Shown here piece by piece: positions 8,256 to 17,800 of a stretch of 64,000 bases of DNA. The position numbers and the translations under genes were made by a program. The first letter of the stretch is position 1; each line of letters begins with the position of its first letter. Origin of the DNA: a virus. The DNA is taken from IMG/VR virus record IMGVR_UViG_3300005563_000029, positions 1 through 64,000 of that record; one strand, given 5' to 3'. Below the pieces are notes generated by a model that saw nothing but the letters and a program-made list of their open reading frames with translations, searched no databases and was not told the origin of the DNA.

Positions 8256-8459
8256 CTACGGGATCCAGCGCTTGCGAGGGACCGGAGCGAAGTGCTTTCG
8301 GACGGCAGTAGACAGAGACCGCCACAGGCGCACCATCCAGCGCGCACACTTACGCGGCAGCCGGTGCACCCCGTGCACGGTGAACAGTCGCTTCACGCCG
8401 AAGCACATCATTACTCCGCCGCAAGCCTGCAGGATGCCCCAATACGGGTACCCGATCAT
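8256..8459 (-). CDS. small basic protein, moron-like, unknown
   Basis: 67 residues from ATG 8459, with AAGGGGGA 3 nt before. The first third is hydrophobic and Gly/Cys-rich ('YWGILQACGGVMMCF'), the rest strongly basic and Arg/Lys-rich ('RLPRKCARWMVRLWRSL'), suggesting a membrane-associated or nucleic-acid-binding peptide. It has its own AT-rich promoter-like region (8460-8623) and its own terminator (8211-8240) inside the late operon, which is the layout of a phage moron gene expressed in lysogens. Unrecognised family. Confidence 0.5.
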   Translation of the reverse strand: MIGYPYWGILQACGGVMMCFGVKRLFTVHGVHRLPRKCARWMVRLWRSLSTAVRKHFAPVPRKRWIP

Positions 8460-8549
8460 GATTCCCCCTTGGCTGAGCCGCGACCAGGTTTTGCGGACTC
8501 GCACATACGATTATGCATAGGATTAAAGGGGGTGTTAGCCGAAAACTCC

Positions 8550-8575
8550 GCATATAAATCGTCGAACAAGGTCAA
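8550..8575 (-). promoter_or_regulatory. candidate minus-strand promoter for the 67-aa gene
   Basis: In a 164-bp AT-rich gap in otherwise GC-rich DNA, minus-strand TTGACC (complement of 8570-8575) is followed about 14-16 nt later by TATATG/TATGCG-like sequence (8550-8556). The spacing is slightly short, so this is only a candidate. Confidence 0.35.
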
Positions 8576-8623
8576 GATATGCGCCTGACACAACGGCTAC
8601 GGCGGTACTCGCGCACCGTGTAT

Positions 8624-9109
8624 TCACCGCGGACCCGGTCTCATGTCGCCCTTCACCAGGTCCCAGGAGTCGCGAAGCTCGCGCTGGACCACCCACGCCG
8701 GGTAGCTGATCTCATGGATCCCGTAGTGAGGGTGACGGTGGTGAATGTCGCAGATCACGAGCATGTTCGACTCTGAGTCCAGCCATGCCCGCAGGTGCTC
8801 GTTGTCCGCCGCGCCCATCTCGGGGAAGTCCGCGTAGATCTTCGCCGGATCCACGGCGCCGGCCAGCGCCCACTCCACGCGCCAGTGATGCGTCTCCATC
8901 TGAACTGCGCCATGCAGATTCGCCACAGGGTCTTGGAGTGTTGAGTAGCGGACGCCGCAGATCCAGCACGGCTCGTCAAGTTCGACAATCAGGTGGTGAT
9001 GGACACGGGCGTACTCGGCGGACGCCTTACGCGGATCGTGGTCCGGGTACGCGATCGTCTCCATGAGACGCCGGTTCACGGCATGCTGACGCACCTGCTC
9101 GGCAGACAC
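8624..9109 (-). CDS. HNH-type endonuclease (phage)
   Basis: 161 residues. It has a zinc knuckle C48-x2-C51 ('CWICG'), a paired-His catalytic strand 'METHHWRVEWAL' (H74, H75), and a second metal cluster C120...H123-H124...H132 ('VICDIHHRHPHYGIHE'). This order is that of HNH nucleases found in actinophage genomes. Phage HNH proteins can assist terminase in cos cleavage or act as homing nucleases. Here it lies between the tail fibre genes and lysis genes, far from the terminase, which favours a homing or accessory role. No intron or intein associated with it is seen. Confidence 0.7.
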   Translation of the reverse strand: MSAEQVRQHAVNRRLMETIAYPDHDPRKASAEYARVHHHLIVELDEPCWICGVRYSTLQDPVANLHGAVQMETHHWRVEWALAGAVDPAKIYADFPEMGAADNEHLRAWLDSESNMLVICDIHHRHPHYGIHEISYPAWVVQRELRDSWDLVKGDMRPGPR

Positions 9110-9134
9110 GGCGAACTCCTCAACGCCCTGCCGA

Positions 9135-9602
9135 TCAGGACGTGGACTCGTAGGTGATTGTGGTCTGGAACTGCGTGTTGGCGCCAGTGAACGTCACGGG
9201 CGTCGTCGCGCCCAAGAAGTTGGCGTTCGCGGCGAGCACGCCGTTCACGACTGTTGGGGTCGACTGCAGAACGACCGCGTTGGCGGTGTAGAAGATGCCG
9301 CCGTTGTTCTGCGCGCTGATCACGCCGGAGTGGGCGAACGCCCCGGCAGAGACGCCTGTGACGGCGGCGGTGAACGGCAGCGAGAACGAGTAGAACCCGG
9401 TGCCGTAGGTCGAGGTCGATCCGGTCTGAATGAAGATCTTTGCGGTGACGATTCGGCCGACCTTGGAGTAATAGCCGATCCGGACCCCGTTACCGATCGC
9501 CGGGGCGGTCCCGGAGGAGGTCCAGGCCGGCGTGTACTGCGTCCACGCGCCCTGCCACTGCGTGGTCTGTGCGAGTAGCAGCAGTTCGATAGTTGACGCC
9601 AC
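9135..9602 (-). CDS. minor tail / appendage protein
   Basis: 155 residues from GTG 9602 with GGAGG upstream. Beta-rich, with the 'YYSKVGRIVTAKIF...GTGFYSFSLPF' pattern that I recall from the C-terminal domains of actinophage minor tail proteins and fibre tips. It begins with 'STIELLLLAQTTQWQGAW', which resembles the pairing peptide that follows a tail fibre. It is downstream of the Kelch adhesin and is probably part of the same distal tail structure. Confidence 0.6.
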   Translation of the reverse strand: MASTIELLLLAQTTQWQGAWTQYTPAWTSSGTAPAIGNGVRIGYYSKVGRIVTAKIFIQTGSTSTYGTGFYSFSLPFTAAVTGVSAGAFAHSGVISAQNNGGIFYTANAVVLQSTPTVVNGVLAANANFLGATTPVTFTGANTQFQTTITYESTS

Positions 9603-9649
9603 GAACCACCCTCCGAAACGGTGAAGAAGCGGTGCGGCGGCCAGGAGGC

Positions 9650-11959
9650 TCAGGCGAGTGGGGTGACACCCAGCGGTGCGCTTATAGCGGCAGGCCACGA
9701 GCCGGTGTAGTTGATTTGGGAGACCTCGGCCAGCATCGGCCCGGACACGTCCTGGATGGTCGCGTACAGGTACAGAACCGCGGTCGCCGGCGGGGTACCG
9801 GATTCGACGACGATGATGCTGGCGAAGGCAGCGCTGGCCGGGATACCGCCGGTGCTGGTGGTGACCAACTGTGTCCATGTCGTGGCCGGCACCGAGGTGA
9901 CGGTGCCGGTGACTCTGCTCAGGAACGCCCCGGACGAGTCGTGCCAGTTGATGTTGACGGCGCAACTGGCGTATCCGGTCGGCGAGTACAGCCACGCCGA
10001 GGCCGTGTAGTCGTGGCTCTGCAAGACCGCGACCTGGTCGGACTCGATGAAGGACAACGCATCAGTCCCCGACGGGGTGAGCAGCCCCGCGGCTGGCAGA
10101 TTCCCGCGGGTGTGCGCCGTGGACTGCGTGAGGGTGCCGCCGGTCACGGTCCACGGCGTGGTGCCGTTTGTGAACGTCGAGTTGATGTTCAGTACCGGGC
10201 CCGGTTGCGCGGTCGCCTCCAGGACGCCGAGTAGTGTGCCGTCCGGCGTGGTGGTGTTGACCATCATGGTGTGGCTGGCGCCAGAATCCGACAGCAGATG
10301 TATGGGCTGCCCGGACGCGACCTGGTTGTAGATCGTGATCGGTACGGCGTTACCAGACGTGTCCGGAGTCCACGACGATCCGCCGCTGCTGGCGCGGGAC
10401 TGTACCGTAGGGTTCCCAGGGAATGCCTGGAACTGCGACGGCATCCTCAGGTAGTCGTTCAGGTCGCCGCCCGCTTGCCGCATCAGGATGTGGTAAGTGG
10501 CGCCGTTTGTGAGCCCCGATGCGGGCAGTGGCACCGAGATCTGCGGAACTTGGTACTGCGGGGCGGTGGCGTAGGACGTGGAGTACAGGCTGAAAACCTG
10601 CCACTGGCCTGGACCGATGAGGAACTCGGCGTTGCCGCCGGGCCCGGCGAGAGTAATCAGCGACCAGACGCCTGGGCCGTTCGGCCCGAACGACAGGTTC
10701 TGGATCTCCGTGCCGAGACTGACACCGTTGTAGCCGCCGATGACGGTCAATCCCTCGGCGTTCCAAACCAGGTAGCCGCTGTTCTGGTTGCCCACCCCAT
10801 ACGGCATCGGCGGCCCCGACTGCCACGGATTGAGGGACCCGTCAGCATTGATGACTGCGTAGTAGAGGGCTGTTGACGCCGACGTGATCGAAACGGTTGG
10901 GTAGCCGCCGACAACCACCAAGTAGTTCCCGATGATCGTGACGAATGCGCCCTTCAGCGCGACCGGCAGCGGCGGCCCGGTGTTCCACGACGAAATCTGC
11001 CCGTTGGAGATCGTCGACCAGTACACGGTGGACAGTACGGAGGGTGTGCCGTTTTGGCCACCAACCACATAGACAGCGGTGTCCGTGGCGGCGCCGAAGG
11101 CACCCGCAACGGCCTGCGGTAACGCCGTCTGCTGCGACCACGCCGACACCTGCCCGGTTGTCGGATTCCATCCGGCCGAATACACCGACGAAACCAGGCC
11201 CGAAAACGTGGTGGTCGCGCCACCTGCGGTAATGAGTGTCGTCGAGTTCGCCATCAGCGCCGTCAACGCCAACGGCTCAGGCAGCGACGGCTGGGACACG
11301 GCAGCCCCCAGGATCGATCCGCCGTCCCACGGCGCCGTATACACATTCGCCGCGCCGCCGGTGCCGATACTGCCGCCGACCATAACCATGTAGTTACCGG
11401 AGGCGATCGCGACCGGGTTGACGATGGCGCCTGATGAGGTCGGGGCCGGGGGTGTCCAGTTGTAGCTGATGCCTTCGCCGAACATCAGCGCATTGAACTG
11501 TGGGGTCGCTAGCGGCGCAGACGCGGGCGTGGACAGCTGCAAGGCGCTTGACGGGCCCGCCACGCCAGCAACCGCCGCCAACTGCGTGATCCATGCGGCC
11601 GGGATCCGGGTGGTGGCGATTGGGGCGCCTGGGCTGCCTGCCGAGTCCAGGCACAGTGACACAATCAGATCCGCGCCAGCCCCGACCGGCAGCGCTGGAA
11701 CCGAGACCCTCCCGATAGCGGTGCTGGACATGGTGAACGGCTGGTCGTAGTCGGTGCCATCGAGGTGGTAGCGCCAGAACGAGATCGGGGTGGTGTCACC
11801 GAGCCCCGGCCCGTTCGGGGTCAGGATCTGCGTGCCGGCGTAGATGGGCGTGACGCCGTGGCTGCCTAGGAACTGGTTGATCTGCGCTGAGGCGTCCACG
11901 GCGCTGATGTCGCCGAGGACACCGTTACGGGCGGCGCTGTAGTTGGGTACGCCAGCCAC
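9650..11959 (-). CDS. minor tail adhesin with Kelch-like beta-propeller
   Basis: 769 residues. The N-terminal segment 'SAQINQFLGSHGVTPIYAGTQ' is shared with the gene before it (11959-12684), suggesting a common tail-docking module. Residues about 190-440 contain repeated strands with a diglycine and aromatic signature ('YMVMVGGS', 'YVVGGQNG', 'LVVVGGYP', 'TVIGGYNG'), typical of Kelch/galactose-oxidase propellers. The C-terminal part resembles a carbohydrate-binding jelly roll ('NSTFTNGTTPWTVTGGTL'). Propeller plus CBM fits a receptor-binding protein that recognises cell-wall glycans. It overlaps its upstream neighbour by one base. Confidence 0.75.
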   Translation of the reverse strand: MAGVPNYSAARNGVLGDISAVDASAQINQFLGSHGVTPIYAGTQILTPNGPGLGDTTPISFWRYHLDGTDYDQPFTMSSTAIGRVSVPALPVGAGADLIVSLCLDSAGSPGAPIATTRIPAAWITQLAAVAGVAGPSSALQLSTPASAPLATPQFNALMFGEGISYNWTPPAPTSSGAIVNPVAIASGNYMVMVGGSIGTGGAANVYTAPWDGGSILGAAVSQPSLPEPLALTALMANSTTLITAGGATTTFSGLVSSVYSAGWNPTTGQVSAWSQQTALPQAVAGAFGAATDTAVYVVGGQNGTPSVLSTVYWSTISNGQISSWNTGPPLPVALKGAFVTIIGNYLVVVGGYPTVSITSASTALYYAVINADGSLNPWQSGPPMPYGVGNQNSGYLVWNAEGLTVIGGYNGVSLGTEIQNLSFGPNGPGVWSLITLAGPGGNAEFLIGPGQWQVFSLYSTSYATAPQYQVPQISVPLPASGLTNGATYHILMRQAGGDLNDYLRMPSQFQAFPGNPTVQSRASSGGSSWTPDTSGNAVPITIYNQVASGQPIHLLSDSGASHTMMVNTTTPDGTLLGVLEATAQPGPVLNINSTFTNGTTPWTVTGGTLTQSTAHTRGNLPAAGLLTPSGTDALSFIESDQVAVLQSHDYTASAWLYSPTGYASCAVNINWHDSSGAFLSRVTGTVTSVPATTWTQLVTTSTGGIPASAAFASIIVVESGTPPATAVLYLYATIQDVSGPMLAEVSQINYTGSWPAAISAPLGVTPLA

Positions 11960-12684
11960 TAGGCCACCCCTATCAGCTGCGTTCCCGAATACGACAAGGT
12001 GCGCGAGGATTGGATGTACCCGGAGGCCTGCGCGGCCGTGTACTCCTGCATCGACGTCAGCTGATTGCCCGTGTAGCCCATTGCCGTCCAGCGGGATCCA
12101 GCATCCTCGAAAGTGTGCGTGAGGCTACCGGTCGCGGTCTGATCAAACACCTGGTACAGCAGCCCGTAGGTTTGTGCCGACCATGCGGTGCCGTTGGTGG
12201 AGGTTGACGCGCCGGACGTCTGGTTGCTCTTGGACCAGGAGTAGAGGTTGCTGACGTTTCCGACGGCCGTGGTGACGATCCAGTATGTGGTGGAGGCGGT
12301 GATGGTCGCGGGCAGCGGAATCGATAGGGGCACAGGGCTTCCGGTGAGGAATTCCTTCGGGACAGCCACCGACACCAGCGCCGAGCCGGCCGGGGCACCC
12401 GCGGAGTTCGCGTACAGCCCCACCGTCATCTGCGCCGGGCTGCCGGTTACCGCCAGCGTTAGCACCACGCGCCCGACCGCGGTCTGACCGACGGCGCTGC
12501 TGAACGACTGCGCGATCCACAGGCTGTTGGAGTTGACGGAACCAGACCCGGCGGTGCTCTGTGCCGCCCTCTGCGTCGCCGCATACAAGTATGTGACTGC
12601 GTGGGCGCCGAGGAACTGGTTAACCTGGCCCGCCTGTGCACTCTGCCCGGCGGTAGCGCCGAGCCACGACGGGATCCCGGTCAC
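11959..12684 (-). CDS. minor tail protein, paralogue of the adhesin N-terminus
   Basis: 241 residues. Begins 'GIPSWLGATAGQSAQAGQ' then 'VNQFLGAHAVTYLYAATQ', aligning with the first 45 residues of the adhesin at 9650-11959. The central beta region includes 'GRVVLTLAVTGSPAQMTVGLY' (written here as one of several repeating strands). It probably forms a fibre or collar using the same docking peptide. The shared N-terminus indicates duplication within the tail module. No enzymatic motif. Confidence 0.65.
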   Translation of the reverse strand: MTGIPSWLGATAGQSAQAGQVNQFLGAHAVTYLYAATQRAAQSTAGSGSVNSNSLWIAQSFSSAVGQTAVGRVVLTLAVTGSPAQMTVGLYANSAGAPAGSALVSVAVPKEFLTGSPVPLSIPLPATITASTTYWIVTTAVGNVSNLYSWSKSNQTSGASTSTNGTAWSAQTYGLLYQVFDQTATGSLTHTFEDAGSRWTAMGYTGNQLTSMQEYTAAQASGYIQSSRTLSYSGTQLIGVA

Positions 12685-12694
12685 GCGCTACTCC

Positions 12695-13231
12695 TCACGG
12701 CCCGAACGTCAACGACAGCTGACAGATGAGGCTGTCCGTAGTGGGGACCGTGACCGCAGGCGAAAACGCCCAGTGATCCATCATGAAACCACTGCCCGAC
12801 ACCGCAGTCGCGCCTGCGAACACGCCGGCCTCAGTAACGGTCCAGGTTGAGGCGGGCGGCGAGAAATAGAACAGCCACGTCGTCTGTGCCGCGACGAGAG
12901 AGGATGCAGGCGATGCGGCGTTGCCGCCGACGGGCTGCCGACCGAGTTCGGAAAAGAGGGCGGTATCACTTTTGGCGACCGCGCCTACCCCGGACCCGAC
13001 TGCCCCGTACAGCGGAGTCAGGTACGTCGGAGATGTCGCACCCAGGTTCGCGGCCTGGTCCTGCATGCCCGACCACATCAGCGCTGCGGCGATCTGCGTG
13101 AAGCCCTGCGTGCACACGATGTTCTCGCCGACGCGCTCATCCCGGACTTGTCCGTCCGCGCCCTTCACGGTCAGCGTGAACAGGCCGTGGATCTCGATGA
13201 ATGACGACCGCGGGTTGTGAATTACTGCCAC
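12695..13231 (-). CDS. minor tail protein
   Basis: 178 residues from GTG 13231, overlapping the upstream stop by 10 nt. Contains the 'ENIVCTQGFTQIAAALMW' motif and a C-terminal beta-rich half with 'TWTVTEAGVFAG', a pattern seen in phage tail-fibre and baseplate wedge proteins of actinophages. Probable structural component between baseplate hub and adhesins. No catalytic motif is visible. Confidence 0.6.
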   Translation of the reverse strand: MAVIHNPRSSFIEIHGLFTLTVKGADGQVRDERVGENIVCTQGFTQIAAALMWSGMQDQAANLGATSPTYLTPLYGAVGSGVGAVAKSDTALFSELGRQPVGGNAASPASSLVAAQTTWLFYFSPPASTWTVTEAGVFAGATAVSGSGFMMDHWAFSPAVTVPTTDSLICQLSLTFGP

Positions 13232-13443
13232 GTGACGGATCCCCAATAGCCTGCATCCCACCCGGCTGTCGGTGAGTGCGCTGCGGTTCCGAAGTCTGCT
13301 AGCGCCGTAACGGAGTCGTCGACTTCGGAGATCACGCCGAATAGCGTCGCATTGTCGCCCGTGGTGGCTCCGGAGTTGATCTGTGCCTGGTTCATCGTCT
13401 GCAGCACGTCGGTCAACGTGTAGGGCCGAATCACGCCCGGCAT
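13222..13443 (-). CDS. small tail-associated protein
   Basis: 73 residues from ATG 13443, which overlaps the stop of the hub gene (TAATG). Starts 'PGVIRPYTLTDVLQTMNQ', helical, then Thr/Ala-rich and ends 'WDAGYWGSVTWQ'. Not recognised. Tight overlaps on both sides place it in the tail-tip cassette, where it could be a small linker or chaperone. Confidence 0.6.
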   Translation of the reverse strand: MPGVIRPYTLTDVLQTMNQAQINSGATTGDNATLFGVISEVDDSVTALADFGTAAHSPTAGWDAGYWGSVTWQ

Positions 13444-14846
13444 TAGAGACGCACCCCCGTGATGTTCATGGTGCGGTAGCCGCCGCGACCGAAGGTCACA
13501 GTGTTCGAGATGCACAGGAACGTTGCGCCCAGCAGCCCCCATATGAGCGTGTTCTGGGTGTCGGGGATCAGGTATGACGTCAGCGTGAAGGTCTGGCCGG
13601 CCCGTACCCAGCCGAAGAACTCCTCGGCGGTGTTGAAGGTGATCCGCTCCGCCGCGAACGCGTACTCGGTTTTCTCCCGCTGGGCCCGAGCCAGCGCCAT
13701 AGACGTCGTCGACAGCGACGAGTCGGAGATGTACTCCTCGAAGATCCCGTTGTTGGGGCCGGTGTATTCCAGTTGCGACTGCACATCGGAGGCCTGCGCG
13801 ATCACCGGGACCTGGTAGGAGTACCAGATCTGGATCACGTAGCCGTTAGCCGGAGCCGGATTGTTGACCAGGAACCATTGCCCCCAGGCGTTCTGTTCGA
13901 TCGCCCACTCGCCCGGTGCGCGTGTTGTGGTGCCACCGGCGAGGATCACAACCTGCGTGGAGACGCCGTTCACGTAGAGCTGCGGGCTGCCGGTGACGGT
14001 GTACCGCAGCGGCCACGCGGTTTGCACGCCGTTGCCGAGCCACTGATCGGTGGGGTCGCCATCCAGGTTGGGGCTGACGGTCTGCGACGCGCCCTGTACC
14101 AAGATCTTGTTGCGGATTGAGGTGCCGTCCCAGCCGTAGGAGAACTGGGTGTCGAGCGCGACGTGGCCCTCGGTTGCTGACCCGGAACCGGATGCAGTCG
14201 GTGCCGTGTTGAATGCGACACCGCTGGATATCGCGGTGGTGGCGTCGAAGAAGTGCAACTTCAGGTTTTGATCCACGTACCAGCCGTAAGGCGTAGAGAT
14301 CGACGCCAGCTGCGCCAGCGACCGCCACGCCGATGAAAGGGTCTGATACGGCAGGTTCACCTGTGTCAGCACCGGACCCGGCGCCACGTACCCGCCGGAA
14401 GCTGTCGTTGTGGCGCTAATGCCGCAGTTGGCCTGCGACGTCAGCTTCGCCACGGTTACGTCGATCGACAACCCGTTGAAGGTTCCGTGGACAATGACGT
14501 TGTCGGCGTAGAACGTGTAGTCCACGCACCTCAAAATCCACTCGTTGCGGTTGGGTCCAGTAACAACAAGCGTCGGTTCGGTGACGACCCCTGCGAACAG
14601 GGTTTGCCCGATGGTGTTGTCTACGAGCGAAATCTGCGACAGCGCCAGGATCCAGACGCTGGGCCGCGCCAAGCTCTGCCAGTCCTCGACTAGCGGGATG
14701 GTGGCGGTGTCGCCTTGCCGGCCAAAACTCTGCGTGATCGTCATCTGTGACGAGGAGCCTGCATATGCGAGGTACTGGGTGTAGTCGGTGGGGGTGCCGT
14801 TGGGTGCCGTGATGATCAGGCTTAGGTTGGGCAACGGCAGCGACAC
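13443..14846 (-). CDS. tail baseplate hub / minor tail protein
   Basis: 467 residues, GTG with a GGGGGG site. Lies directly after the tape measure. Beta-rich; N-terminal 'DYTQYLAYAGSSSQMTITQSF' resembles the hub domain of siphovirus distal-tail/Tal-type proteins, and 'YGWYVDQNLKLHFFDA' followed by 'IRNKILVQGA' is the recurring phage hub pattern (domain analogous to T4 gp27). No lytic domain is fused. It probably caps the tail tube and holds the fibres encoded downstream. Confidence 0.7.
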   Translation of the reverse strand: MSLPLPNLSLIITAPNGTPTDYTQYLAYAGSSSQMTITQSFGRQGDTATIPLVEDWQSLARPSVWILALSQISLVDNTIGQTLFAGVVTEPTLVVTGPNRNEWILRCVDYTFYADNVIVHGTFNGLSIDVTVAKLTSQANCGISATTTASGGYVAPGPVLTQVNLPYQTLSSAWRSLAQLASISTPYGWYVDQNLKLHFFDATTAISSGVAFNTAPTASGSGSATEGHVALDTQFSYGWDGTSIRNKILVQGASQTVSPNLDGDPTDQWLGNGVQTAWPLRYTVTGSPQLYVNGVSTQVVILAGGTTTRAPGEWAIEQNAWGQWFLVNNPAPANGYVIQIWYSYQVPVIAQASDVQSQLEYTGPNNGIFEEYISDSSLSTTSMALARAQREKTEYAFAAERITFNTAEEFFGWVRAGQTFTLTSYLIPDTQNTLIWGLLGATFLCISNTVTFGRGGYRTMNITGVRL

Positions 14847-14887
14847 GGCACCCCCCGAGGCTCAGCGGACGAGGTGTCGTGCAGCGG

Positions 14888-17800
14888 CTACATGGCCACG
14901 CGCAGTCCCCCGGTCGGGAGGATCCGGGCGACTGCCCCGCTGACTTTCTGCGCGAGCAACTCCATGTCGGCGTTGCCCATGATGTGCGCGCCGTTGAAGT
15001 CGTTGTAGACGTTGACTGTTGTGCCGGCGGCTCCGCCAGTCGCAGTTCCGGCGCCGGTTGCGGGGATGGCTGGCAGGGCTGGGGCTGCGGAGGCCTGGAT
15101 GGTGGTGGTCAGGCCTTGCAGCTTGGCTTTGACGGCCGGGATTTCTTGGTCGAGGCCTGCGACGAGTCCCTGGATGATCAAGCGGCCGTTGCCGGTGAGG
15201 AGGATCTTGTCCTTCTCGGGCGGGCCCTTCCAGGAGGTGATGTCGCCGACCAGCCCGGTCAGGCTGTCCTTGACGGAGCCGAACATGGATTCGATGCCGC
15301 CTATCAGGCCCTTGATAAGGCTGACGCCGGCGTTCCACAGCGTGGAGCTGAGGTCGCCCAGGGCGGAAGTGATCTTGCCTGGAAGGTCCTTGAACCACTG
15401 CAGGATCGCCGCGCCCTCCTGGACCTCCGAGTTGTAGACGCCGCGTATCCAGCGACCGAAGTCGCCTGCGAGCCCGGAGAAATACGAGGTGATGGCGGAC
15501 GCGACTCGGCCGGGTAGCCCTGCGAACCACGAGACGGCGGAGGCGACTCCGTGCCCCACAGCGGATGCCACAGACGCCAACCAAGACGCGAATTTCCCCG
15601 GTAGCGACCCGAACCAGCTCAGGATGGACTCGACCGCGTGAACGGCATCCGAGAAATACCGCTTTATGGTGTCCCAATGCTGATACACCTGGACGGCGAT
15701 GATCCCGATCGGGCCCGTAACGATCTGAACGATCAACGCCCAGTGATCCTTGACGAAGTTGATCGTGTCGGAGACGGCGCTCTTCAGCCAGTTCCACACG
15801 GCCTCGACGATGTTTCGGAAAGCCTGGAAATGCGTATAGGCGTAGATCACGCCGGCGGCCAACGCGGCGATCGCGCCAACCACCAGGATGATCGGGTTGG
15901 CGTCCATCACCGCGTTAAAGGCAATCTGTGCCGCCATCCAGGCTTTCGTCGCCAGCAGCACAGCCGTTTGAGCTGCCTTAACGATTAGATACTTCGCTGC
16001 CGTACCTACTGCTGCCAGCCCGCTGCGGAACATCGAGGTCGAATTGGCGTCGGTGGCAATAGTCGAAGCCTCCGTTGATGCAGTCGCGGTGTCCTCGGAC
16101 GCGGCCAGGCCGTCCTGCGACGCCGCCGCAGCATCAGCCGAAGCAGCATTAGCGTCCTGGGCGCCGGAGGCACCACCGAAAAGGTCGATGACCTTTGAAA
16201 CCGCCGTGCTGACAGCACCAACGGCGCTCGAGATCGCCTTGTAGGCCTTCACCGCCAAATTGATGGACCCGACCAGCAGCCCAAGCCCAGCGACCGCCCC
16301 CAGGATGATCATTGTCAGCTTCTGGTGCCCCTGGATCCACGACTCGATCGGAACGAGAATCGCAGTGATCTTCTTCAACAGCTCCGTGACCGCAGGCAAC
16401 AGGGCCGTGCCAATCCTGATTCCGGTCGCCTCAACCTGGTCTTTCGCCTGAAGCAGCTGTTGGTTGAAGTTCTTCTGAATCTCCGACCAGCCATCAACGC
16501 TCGAGCCGGCGCCCTTTGCCGCGTCCTGAACCTTGCCCACGTTCGCCTGGAACTTGCCCATGTTGTTGCCGCCCAGCATCAGGGCGGTGTTCAGGCCAGT
16601 CGCGCCGCCCATCATCTTCGACAGCGCCGCGTTATACGTCTGCGCCGCCGGGCTCCCGGACGCGAGGAGATCGTTGAACTGGTGCGTCTTGTTCGCGGTG
16701 GTCGCGAACTGCTGCATCAGGTGCGCCGACACCGGGTCAAGCCCTTGCAGGTCCACCTTCCACTGCTTGGCAGTGACCGATCCATCCAGGTACGACTTCG
16801 CGAGCTTCTGCAGACTCGCCGGCATCTGTGCGATCTGCGCGTTGGCGTTCTTCGCAGCCTCAGTCGAGTTCTGAAACGCCGTCTGCACCACCAAACCGGC
16901 AGGGCCCATATGCGCAGTGATCGCGCTCGTCAGCTCGTTAATCGTGCCGGTCAGGCCGACCTTGCCGAGATTCTTCGACACGTTGTTCGCGTTCAGGCCC
17001 ATGGCCTGCATTTCCTTGACCGCGACAGCGTTCGGGTTCTGCAGCGACCGGATGGTGTTCGCCAGGTTCTGCGACGCCTGCTGCGCCGACATGCCCTGGC
17101 CCGTCATCGTCGCCAGGGCGCCGCCGATCTGGTCGAACCCGAGCTTCGCCGTCGAAGCCAACGGCAGCACGGCCGACAACGAGGCCGCCAAAGCCTCCGT
17201 GGTGGTCTTGCCGTTCTGGACCACCGCGATCATCTGGTCCATGACCGCGTTCGCGGCCTGCTGCCCCTTAGCGTTGTTCTCGACCTTGATGCCGTAGTCG
17301 GTCAGGATCGTCGACAAGGCGTTGCTGACCGTGCCGAGGTCGGCGTTCTCCGCCTTCGCGCCCTGCGCCGCAGCCTGCAACGCCTGCAAACCGCCGTGCG
17401 CCACATCGAAACCGGCCGAGCCCAGCATGTACAGGCCGTTGGTCAGTTCCTTGGTGGCGGTGCCGGTACTACCGGACAGGTTCAGAATCCCCTGCCTGGC
17501 CTTCTCAAGCTCGGCTGCGGACTCGCCGCCCGACGTCGTCAAAACCGTCGTCGAATCCTGGAAGTTGGCTGCACCCTTAGCGAACAGGGCACCGGCCAGC
17601 ACAACCCCGAGGCCGACCTTGCCCATCGCCGCCGAAGCCGATCCGAGCTTCGCGCCCAGCGCCCCCGTCTTCTTCGTGGAGTCGTCGTTGGCCTTGGTCT
17701 GGGCCTCGGTGATTGCCTTCTGGTCGGCCTCTGCATCCCGCAGCGCCTTCGTGGCCTTCGCTGTCTCCTTCTGCGACGCTGCGAGCTTGTCCGCGGCGGC

